Source: CAIQPV01 sp963719855 (lineage in GTDB: Bacteria > Pseudomonadota > Gammaproteobacteria > Burkholderiales > Gallionellaceae). From it: DNA of 64,000 nucleotides. The number at the start of each line of letters is the position of its first letter. The stretch's first letter is position 1. Positions 1 to 6,399 of this stretch are shown piece after piece. The stretch lies in the NCBI GenBank assembly GCA_963719855.1, contig CAVRDK010000001.1, forward strand, positions 620,001 through 684,000. The letters are read 5' to 3'. Below the pieces are notes generated by a model. The model ran no database searches and was not told where the DNA came from. It saw nothing but the letters and a program-made list of their open reading frames with translations. Made by a program: the position numbers and the translations under genes.

Positions 1-896
1 ACCGGCAATTTTTCCTTCAACGCATCCAGCGCCGCCAGCGCGGCGCTGGCATTGTTGAGCTGATAAGCACCACGCAAGGCGGGATATGGCAACGCATTGC
101 GTGCGCCAACTGTGCTGCGGTAGTCCCACTGGCCTTGGTGTGGAGTAAAACCAAACGCCCGCTCTATCCGCCACAGCTCCGCCCCAATTTTCTCGGCATG
201 ATCTGTAATCGCCTGCGGCACATCCGCATCAGCGCAAATTGCCACTCTTCCCGTCCGAAAAATCCCCGCCTTCTCAAATGCAATCTGCTCGCGCGTGTCG
301 CCCAGATAATCCGTGTGGTCTATGTCAACACTGGTCACCACCGCGCAATCGTTGTCAAACACATTCACCGCATCCAGCCTGCCGCCCAAGCCAACTTCCA
401 GAATGGCAACATCCACCTTGTGCTCGATGAAACACTGCATCGCCGCCAGCGTGCCAAATTCGAAATAAGTAAGCGGAATCTCAACCGATTCCGCCAATTG
501 TCCCTTCCCCCTGCAAGGGGGAGGGAACATTGTGTCTAATGGATTACCTAGATTGCAATCTGTTATTTGTTGCCTGCGAGCCAATTCAACTTTCTCAAAC
601 GCCACACACAACTCGACATCACTCGCCTGTCTTTTGCCGATACGCACACGCTCGTTATAGTCCAGCAGGTGCGGCGAAGTGTAGCAACCAACGCGGTATC
701 CGGCGGCGTGCAACATGGATTCCAGCATCGCGCACACTGAACCCTTGCCGTTGGTGCCACCGACAGTAATGATGGGAAAATCAGGTTGAAGGTTCAGTCG
801 TTGCTTGACTTGCGCCACGCGCTCCAGGCCGAGTGCAATGGTTTTTGGATGCAGGGATTCGAGATAGGTCAGCCAGTCGGCTAGGGTGTTGGGCAT
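1..896 (-). CDS. folC: Folylpolyglutamate synthase / dihydrofolate synthase, C-terminus beyond window
   Basis: Adds glutamate to dihydropteroate and folates in the cytoplasm (Mur-ligase-like family). The frame is open from an ATG at 896 to the window edge, giving about 298 N-terminal residues. The ATP loop GGTNGKGS lies at residues 46-53, TSPH at 73-76, TYFEFGT at 143-149 and EVGLGGRLDAVN shortly after. Residues about 108-138 are absent from ordinary FolC, where the helix runs almost directly into the TYFEFGT strand; this extra piece is encoded by DNA containing a GC-rich palindrome (501-526). The gene is the last visible one of the accD-side block and starts 17 bases after the DUF3147 gene ends. 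The identification is firm; activity of the enlarged protein is not known. Confidence 0.93.
   Translation of the reverse strand, partial: MPNTLADWLTYLESLHPKTIALGLERVAQVKQRLNLQPDFPIITVGGTNGKGSVCAMLESMLHAAGYRVGCYTSPHLLDYNERVRIGKRQASDVELCVAFEKVELARRQQITDCNLGNPLDTMFPPPCRGKGQLAESVEIPLTYFEFGTLAAMQCFIEHKVDVAILEVGLGGRLDAVNVFDNDCAVVTSVDIDHTDYLGDTREQIAFEKAGIFRTGRVAICADADVPQAITDHAEKIGAELWRIERAFGFTPHQGQWDYRSTVGARNALPYPALRGAYQLNNASAALAALDALKEKLP
501..526. repeat. GC-rich palindromic repeat inside folC
   Basis: A near-perfect palindrome with arms TCCCTTCCCC and GGGGGAGGGA around a TGCA-containing centre. A related palindrome occurs between leuB and leuD (11738-11793). Such CCCTCCCC/GGGGAGGG elements are common intergenic repeats in proteobacteria. 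Here it lies in the folC reading frame without breaking it. Confidence 0.7.
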
Positions 897-912
897 TTCA
901 ATGATTCAGCTA

Positions 913-1263
913 TTACAACTGCACCCCAAACTTACGCAACACAGGCAGCATAGCAAAGTAACAAGCTGCGGTAGCTGCAACGGAAATTGCGAGGCTCAAC
1001 CAGAAACCCAGCCCATGTTTGATCAGCAACGGCAGAAGCAGAAATAAGACTAAGGATGGCAACACCAGCCAAAATATCTGACTGGAAAGCTCCGCAATGC
1101 GCACAGGCTCTGCACCCTCAAAATGCAACCACATAAATGCCAGCAATGAGGTAAGCGGCAATGCGGCAAGCAGTGCGGCGAAACCGCTACTACGCTTTGC
1201 GATTTCCGTTATTGCCACGATGACGAATGCGGAAATCCCAACTTTTAGCGCGTAGTAGAACAT
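913..1263 (-). CDS. DUF3147-family small membrane protein
   Basis: A 116-residue, almost entirely hydrophobic protein with about four predicted membrane helices and very few charges. Its length and sequence character fit the DUF3147 family of inner-membrane proteins, whose function is unknown. It is squeezed between accD (6 bases upstream) and folC (17 bases downstream) on the same strand, so it is probably co-transcribed with them. Nothing points to a substrate, and it could equally be described as a hypothetical membrane protein. Confidence 0.7.
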   Translation of the reverse strand: MFYYALKVGISAFVIVAITEIAKRSSGFAALLAALPLTSLLAFMWLHFEGAEPVRIAELSSQIFWLVLPSLVLFLLLPLLIKHGLGFWLSLAISVAATAACYFAMLPVLRKFGVQL

Positions 1264-1268
1264 CGAGA

Positions 1269-2156
1269 TTAAGCCGCCTCAATCTCCGCCACCGCCGCCT
1301 GCTTGGTCAACAGCGTAATCAGCGTCGCCAGTTGCTTGCGCATCTCGCGCCTATCCACAATCATGTCTATCGCACCATGCTCCAACAGGAACTCCGCACG
1401 CTGAAAACCTTCCGGCAGGGTCTCTCGCACCGTCTGCTGAATCACCCTCGCACCGGCGAAACCGATCAATGCGCCGGGTTCGGCGATGACCACGTCGCCC
1501 ATGAAGGCGAAGCTGGCGGAGACGCCGCCCATGGTGGGGTCGGTCAATACCGAGATAAACGGCAATCTGGCTTGGCTCAACTGAGTCAGCGCGCCGCAAG
1601 TCTTGGCCATCTGCATCAGCGACAACAAGCCTTCCTGCATACGCGCCCCGCCACTAGCGGCAAAACAGACAAACGGCATCTTCTGTTCGGTGGCGAGTTG
1701 CACGCCGCGCACGAAACGCTCACCCACCACCGAACCCATCGAGCCGCCCATGAAGCTGAATTCGAACACCGCCGCCACCAGCGGCAAGGCATGCACGCTG
1801 CCTTGCATCACCACCAGCGCATCGGTCTCTCCGGTGTCACGCTGCGCCACGGTCAGGCGCTCACTGTATTTGCGACTGTCCCTAAATTTCAGGGTATCCA
1901 ACGGCTGCACTTCGGCACCAATTTCGAAGCGTCCCTCAGCATCCAGCAACCAATCCAGCCGCGTGCGCGCGGTAATGCGGTGATGATGGTTGCACTTGGG
2001 GCAGACGCTGAAGTTTTTTTCCAGATCGGAGTGGTACAGCACCGCCTGGCAGGATGGGCATTTGTGCCACAAGCCCTCGGGCACATTCTTTTTGCTCTCC
2101 GCGCCCAGTTCGCGGCGTTTGATCTTGGGAGGCAATAATTTTTGAAACCAGCTCAT
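1269..2156 (-). CDS. accD: Acetyl-CoA carboxylase carboxyltransferase subunit beta
   Basis: Beta half of the carboxyltransferase that makes malonyl-CoA for fatty acid synthesis, working with AccA. The 295-residue protein begins MSWFQKLLPP and has the expected zinc ribbon near the N-terminus (CPSC about 19 residues before CPKC), then the crotonase-like core with GGSMGSVVGERF and GGARMQEG. The start at 2156 is preceded by AGGGGAA. A longer in-frame start upstream (MVSLSNHEA...) comes from a repeat element and is rejected. It lies downstream of trpA, the usual betaproteobacterial order trpFBA-accD-folC. Confidence 0.97.
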   Translation of the reverse strand: MSWFQKLLPPKIKRRELGAESKKNVPEGLWHKCPSCQAVLYHSDLEKNFSVCPKCNHHHRITARTRLDWLLDAEGRFEIGAEVQPLDTLKFRDSRKYSERLTVAQRDTGETDALVVMQGSVHALPLVAAVFEFSFMGGSMGSVVGERFVRGVQLATEQKMPFVCFAASGGARMQEGLLSLMQMAKTCGALTQLSQARLPFISVLTDPTMGGVSASFAFMGDVVIAEPGALIGFAGARVIQQTVRETLPEGFQRAEFLLEHGAIDMIVDRREMRKQLATLITLLTKQAAVAEIEAA

Positions 2157-2177
2157 TGTGTGTTCCCCTATAATCCC

Positions 2178-2240
2178 GTAGGTTGGGTTAGCAGCTTCAT
2201 GGTTCGACAAGCTCACCACGAACGGACGTAACCAACCTAC
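2178..2240. repeat. Imperfect inverted repeat between trpA and accD
   Basis: Outer arms GTAGGTTGG (2178-2186) and CCAACCTAC (2232-2240) flank a core containing GGTTCGACAAGCTCACCACG, a core I recognise as a frequent dispersed repeat in proteobacterial genomes. It occupies most of the 90-base trpA-accD gap. It creates a false N-terminal extension of accD. Confidence 0.65.
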
Positions 2241-2246
2241 ATTATT

Positions 2247-3047
2247 TTAAGCCTGATCCACCGCCAGCCTTAATTCCTTGACCAGCTTGCCCACGTTGGC
2301 AACTACGTTTTGCTCAGTTGAATTTTCAATTTCCTGCACGATGCGGCTGCCCACCACCACGCCATCGCACAGCTTCGCTACGGCCAGCGCGGTTTCCGCG
2401 TCACGGATGCCAAAGCCCACGCCGATGGGCAAGATGATGTGCTTCTTGAGTTGCGGGATTTTTCGTTCGATGTCGGCCAAATCCAGATTCCCGGCACCGG
2501 TCACGCCCTTGAGCGAGACGTAATACACATAGCCGCGCGCCTGCTTCGCCACCTTGGCGATGCGCTCGTCATTGGTGGTCGGCGCGAGCAGGAAAATCGG
2601 GTCTATGCCATGACGCTGCAAATGACCAAATGCTTCATGGCTTTCTTCCGGAGGAAAATCCACTGTGAGTACACCATCTACGCCGACCTCTGCACAACGC
2701 TTGGCAAACGGCTCCCAGCCCATCGCCTCAATAGGATTGCCGTAACCCATCAGCACAAGCGGCGTCGTGCTGTCTTTCTTGCGAAATTCCGCCACCATGT
2801 CGAGCACGCCGCGCAGGCTCACCTTATGTTTCAGCGCACGCTCCGATGCGCGCTGGATGGTCGGGCCGTCCGCCATCGGGTCGGAGAACGGCACGCCGAG
2901 TTCGATCACGTCCGCACCCGCTTCCACCAGCGCGTGCAGCAGCGGCACAGTGAGTTGCGGATTGGGATCACCTGCGGTGATAAACGGGATCAGCGCCTTG
3001 CGCTGGTGCAGCTTGAGTTTCTCGAAAGCAGTCTGGATGCGGCTCAT
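2247..3047 (-). CDS. trpA: Tryptophan synthase alpha subunit
   Basis: Cleaves indole-3-glycerol phosphate to indole, which is channelled to TrpB; cytoplasmic TIM barrel of 266 residues, a normal family length. It shows the signature VIELGVPFSDPMADGPTIQ with the catalytic Glu, the second acidic residue in GVDGVLTVDFP, and the phosphate-binding IGVGFGI and GVVVGSRIV. The start overlaps the trpB stop by 4 bases (ATGA), indicating translational coupling. Confidence 0.98.
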   Translation of the reverse strand: MSRIQTAFEKLKLHQRKALIPFITAGDPNPQLTVPLLHALVEAGADVIELGVPFSDPMADGPTIQRASERALKHKVSLRGVLDMVAEFRKKDSTTPLVLMGYGNPIEAMGWEPFAKRCAEVGVDGVLTVDFPPEESHEAFGHLQRHGIDPIFLLAPTTNDERIAKVAKQARGYVYYVSLKGVTGAGNLDLADIERKIPQLKKHIILPIGVGFGIRDAETALAVAKLCDGVVVGSRIVQEIENSTEQNVVANVGKLVKELRLAVDQA

Positions 3048-4243
3048 AGAGTGATCCCCTTCAGCCGTGCCACGGTGTTAATGTCCTTATCGCCGCGCCC
3101 GGAAAGATTCACCAGCAGCACTTTGTCCTTGCCCATGGTCGGTGCGATCTTCGCGGCATGTGCCAAGGCATGACTGGATTCCAGCGCGGGGATGATACCT
3201 TCGAAACGGCACAGGTCATGGAATGCCTGCATCGCTTCATCGTCCGTGATCGCCACATATTCCGCGCGGCCCGTGTCTTTCAACCAGCAGTGTTCTGGAC
3301 CAACGCCGGGATAATCGAGTCCGGCAGAAATGGAATGGGTTTCGATGATCTGGCCGTTTTCGTCCTGCATCAGATAAACGCGGTTACCGTGCAGCACGCC
3401 GATCTTGCTGTTGGAAGTCAACGGTGCGGCATGTTGCCCCGTTGCCAACCCGTGCCCACCTGCCTCGACGCCGATCAATTTGACACCTTCTACGCCGATG
3501 TAGGGATAGAACAGGCCGATAGCGTTGGAGCCGCCCCCCACGCAAGCAATCACCGCATCCGGCTGACGGCCTGCCATCTCTGGCATTTGCATCTTTGCTT
3601 CATTGCCGATGACACACTGAAAATCACGCACCATCATCGGATACGGATGCGGGCCAGCCGCCGTGCCGAAGATGTAAAAAGTAGTCTCGACGTTGGTCAC
3701 CCAATCGCGTATCGCTTCGTTGCATGCATCCTTGAGCGTTTTGGAGCCGCTCTCCACCGGCACCACGGTCGCGCCCAACAGCTTCATGCGGAACACGTTG
3801 GGCGACTGGCGCTGCACGTCTTCCGCGCCCATATACACCACGCACTCCATGCCGTAACGAGCCGCCACCGTCGCCGTCGCCACGCCGTGCATGCCTGCGC
3901 CGGTCTCCGCGATGACGCGCTTCTTGCCCATGCGTTTCGCCAACAGCGCCTGGCCGATGGCGTTATTGATCTTGTGCGCGCCGGTATGGTTGAGGTCTTC
4001 GCGTTTCAGATAAATCTGCGCGCCGCCTAAACGATCTGTCCAATTTTTTGCGTGATAGATCGGGCTGGGACGTCCCACATAGTGCTTCAACTCATAAGCG
4101 AATTCCGCCTTGAACTCAGGATCGTCGCAAAAACGCAAATATTGTGATCGCAACTCTTCAACCGCCGGGATCAGCGTCTCCGCCATGAAAATGCCGCCAT
4201 AGGGACCAAAGTGTCCGCTATTATCTGGATAACTGTAAGTCAA
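3044..4243 (-). CDS. trpB: Tryptophan synthase beta subunit
   Basis: PLP enzyme that condenses indole with serine to give tryptophan; partner of TrpA. It shows the PLP lysine in REDLNHTGAHKINN, the phosphate-binding loop GGGSNAIG and the C-terminal SGRGDKD. The upstream in-frame ATG (4285) would add 14 residues unlike the family. A TTG at 4243 gives MTYSYPDNSGHFGPYGG and a protein of 399 residues, the usual length, so I prefer TTG. This start lies inside the 3-prime end of trpF (23-base overlap). Confidence 0.96.
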   Translation of the reverse strand: MTYSYPDNSGHFGPYGGIFMAETLIPAVEELRSQYLRFCDDPEFKAEFAYELKHYVGRPSPIYHAKNWTDRLGGAQIYLKREDLNHTGAHKINNAIGQALLAKRMGKKRVIAETGAGMHGVATATVAARYGMECVVYMGAEDVQRQSPNVFRMKLLGATVVPVESGSKTLKDACNEAIRDWVTNVETTFYIFGTAAGPHPYPMMVRDFQCVIGNEAKMQMPEMAGRQPDAVIACVGGGSNAIGLFYPYIGVEGVKLIGVEAGGHGLATGQHAAPLTSNSKIGVLHGNRVYLMQDENGQIIETHSISAGLDYPGVGPEHCWLKDTGRAEYVAITDDEAMQAFHDLCRFEGIIPALESSHALAHAAKIAPTMGKDKVLLVNLSGRGDKDINTVARLKGITL

Positions 4244-4853
4244 TATTCTTAACCTCGTTGATGAATGCAGCGACCTTCGCCACATCCTTGATTCCTTTTG
4301 CTGCCTCTACACCGCTGGACACGTCCACCGCGTAAGGCCGCACCTGCTTGATCGCCTCCGCCACATTGCCCGCGTGCAGCCCGCCGGACAAGATCACCGG
4401 CAGCAGCAAATCATGCGGAATGAGCGCCCAGTCGAACGACTCACCCGTGCCGCCATGTGTACCTTCAATGAACGCATCGAGCAACAATCCCTGTGCGCCT
4501 TGATAACGGGCCGCGCATTGTACCAAATTCACCCCCTGCCTGACCCGCACTGCTTTCAAATAAGGTCGCCCGAATTGCGCACAGAATTCCGGCGATTCTT
4601 CACCGTGGAATTGCAACACATCCATAGGTATCTGGCACAACACATTGCGCACTGCATCTTCGGAAGGATTTACGAACAAGCCCACTATCGTCACGAATGG
4701 CGGGATGGCTCTCACTAATTCTGCTGCCTGCTGCACGGTCACATAACGTGGGCTTTTCTCATAGAACACCAACCCGAGAGCATCCGCGCCGCTGGCTGCC
4801 GCAGCCAGCGCATCTTGCACGCGCGTGATGCCACAAATCTTGGTTCGGGTCAT
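4221..4853 (-). CDS. trpF: Phosphoribosylanthranilate isomerase
   Basis: Converts phosphoribosylanthranilate to its carboxyphenylamino deoxyribulose isomer, the third step of the tryptophan branch. A 210-residue TIM barrel beginning MTRTKICGIT with the catalytic Cys in KICGITR, the catalytic Asp region LLLDAFIEGTHGGTG, and SGGLHAGNV and VDVSSGVE for phosphate binding. First gene of the local trpF-trpB-trpA-accD run; its 3-prime end overlaps trpB. trpE, trpD and trpC are not in the window. Confidence 0.97.
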   Translation of the reverse strand: MTRTKICGITRVQDALAAAASGADALGLVFYEKSPRYVTVQQAAELVRAIPPFVTIVGLFVNPSEDAVRNVLCQIPMDVLQFHGEESPEFCAQFGRPYLKAVRVRQGVNLVQCAARYQGAQGLLLDAFIEGTHGGTGESFDWALIPHDLLLPVILSGGLHAGNVAEAIKQVRPYAVDVSSGVEAAKGIKDVAKVAAFINEVKNIDLQLSR

Positions 4854-4894
4854 GGTTTAAAGGTTACGTTTAAAAATTGAGACGATATTGTAAT

Positions 4895-5653
4895 TCATTC
4901 AGGCGACAGCCCCCACTTCGCGTCGTAAGTGATGCGGCGCAGGTACAGGCCATCCGGCGCGAAAGTCGGCGCGGCCAAACTGCGTTCGCGGGCTTGCAGC
5001 ACTTGCTGCATCCACTGCGGCGAGTACTTGCCCTTACCAACATACACTAGGCAGCCAACTATATTTCGCACCATGTGATGCAGGAATGCTCCAGCGGTCA
5101 GTTCGAAAATAATCATGTCACCCTGCCGGGTGATATCGAGTTGCACCAGATTCTTGATCGGCGATTTGGCCTGGCATTCCGCCGCGCGGAAGGCGCTGAA
5201 ATCATGCTCGCCCAATAAATACTGCGCAGCTTCGCACATTTGCCCCATATCCAGCGGTGCATGAAACCAGCCGACCTTGCCATACTGCACGGCGCTGCGC
5301 ACCGGGCGGTTGATGAGCAGGTAGCGGTAGCTGCGCGCCTGCGCGGAGAAACGCGCATGAAATTCTTCCGGAACGGCATGTGCCCATAGCACGGCAATAC
5401 TTTTCGGCAATAAGGCATTGACGCCGCGCACCCAAGCAGACAACGGGCGCTCGACGCTGGTGTCGAAATGCACCACTTGCTCCAGCGCGTGTACGCCGGT
5501 ATCGGTGCGTCCAGCAGCGATGATGGAAATTTGTTCATCGGCGATGCTGCTCAGGGCGGCTTGCAGCGCATCCTGCACGGTGTGTCCATCTGCCTGGCTT
5601 TGCCAGCCAAAAAACTGGCTGCCGTCGTATTCCACTCCCAATGCGATTCTCAT
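4895..5653 (-). CDS. truA: tRNA pseudouridine(38-40) synthase
   Basis: Makes pseudouridine at positions 38-40 of the tRNA anticodon arm. The start at 5653 (MRIALGVEYDGSQFFGW) gives 252 residues, normal for TruA; a longer open frame reaching 5983 lies inside the upstream gene and is rejected. The catalytic aspartate sits in the AAGRTDTGVHALEQVVHFD segment and the C-terminal HHMVRN motif is present. The ATG overlaps the stop of the preceding EcfT-like gene by 4 bases. Confidence 0.96.
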   Translation of the reverse strand: MRIALGVEYDGSQFFGWQSQADGHTVQDALQAALSSIADEQISIIAAGRTDTGVHALEQVVHFDTSVERPLSAWVRGVNALLPKSIAVLWAHAVPEEFHARFSAQARSYRYLLINRPVRSAVQYGKVGWFHAPLDMGQMCEAAQYLLGEHDFSAFRAAECQAKSPIKNLVQLDITRQGDMIIFELTAGAFLHHMVRNIVGCLVYVGKGKYSPQWMQQVLQARERSLAAPTFAPDGLYLRRITYDAKWGLSPE

Positions 5654-6267
5654 AGCCACACCAATACCAGCAAAGCGCAGGCCATAATCAGCAGCAAGCC
5701 ATCGCGCAGGGTAAATGGGGTGGAATGTAATTCGATGCTGTTCTGCTTGATCTCTGCCGGAGCCAGCATCTGCTCGATGCTGGCGCGCCAATCGGTAGCG
5801 GTATCCAGCATGGCGGACTCTGCGTAGTGCAGCGTCAATGCCAGACGCACTGCGATGCGCTCGCGTGACAAGCCGAGATAGCGCAAGGGGTAGGCCAGAG
5901 TGTAGAGGCCGCCGATGAGTTGCGGTTGCGACAGCAGCCCCAGCAGGATGGCCAATCCGGCCAGTGCGAAAGCCAGACGGCACAGTTGCAGCAAACCGTC
6001 GTTCAAGCCTTCATGAGTTGGGCTGAATTGGGCAAGCGGCGCCCATACCGCCACGCCTGGTGTGGCATAGGCGTAGATCAGCAGCAGCGACATCATGATC
6101 CAGCGTGTGCGGCGCAGCAGGATAAACAAGCGCGAGGAGGAGAGCGCATAGGCCGCGATTAGAAGCGGCACGCCTGTGAGCAGCAGCATGACCGCTTGCA
6201 GCGATTGCATGGCAATGGTGAGGCAAATCCAGATGAAGATAAGCACGGCGGGGTGCGGCATTATCAT
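5650..6267 (-). CDS. EcfT/CbiQ-like transmembrane protein
   Basis: A hydrophobic protein of about 205 residues from the preferred start at 6267 (MIMPHPAVL), with around five to six membrane helices. Its layout and the segment GLSRERIAVRLALTLHYAE resemble the transmembrane (T) component of energy-coupling-factor transporters. No ATPase or substrate-binding (S) component is adjacent, so the substrate is unknown. The open frame extends to 6396; ATGs at 6330 and 6324 are alternative starts, and no ribosome site is clearly best. It is coupled to truA by a 4-base overlap. Confidence 0.6.
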   Translation of the reverse strand: MIMPHPAVLIFIWICLTIAMQSLQAVMLLLTGVPLLIAAYALSSSRLFILLRRTRWIMMSLLLIYAYATPGVAVWAPLAQFSPTHEGLNDGLLQLCRLAFALAGLAILLGLLSQPQLIGGLYTLAYPLRYLGLSRERIAVRLALTLHYAESAMLDTATDWRASIEQMLAPAEIKQNSIELHSTPFTLRDGLLLIMACALLVLVWL

Positions 6268-6357
6268 GGCGGCTCTGATGCATCGAAACTGGATCTGTTC
6301 ACAATGTTTTTTGGCAACAGGCATAGGCATCTCTAAACCATGATCACTGAATGAAAA

Positions 6358-6381
6358 ACGGCAGCCGATACGGGCTGCCGT
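6358..6381 (-). terminator. Rho-independent terminator after fimV
   Basis: A perfect 9-base stem, ACGGCAGCC (6358-6366) with GGCTGCCGT (6373-6381), and a 6-base loop. Read on the minus strand it is followed by TTTTTC, a classical intrinsic terminator placed just after the fimV stop. It isolates fimV from the ecfT-truA genes. Confidence 0.85.
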
Positions 6382-6399
6382 TCCGTGCTGAATCAACCA

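Noticed and set aside
1227..2138. 303-codon plus-strand frame opposite accD
   Set aside because: Shadow of accD: low-complexity His/Arg/Gln-rich translation, no ribosome site, and accD is certain on the other strand.
2157..2219. Longer accD N-terminus (MVSLSNHEA...)
   Set aside because: It is a translation of the intergenic repeat; the ribosome site and family alignment place the start at 2156.
5654..5983. Longer truA frame
   Set aside because: The extension lies inside the EcfT-like gene and does not resemble TruA.
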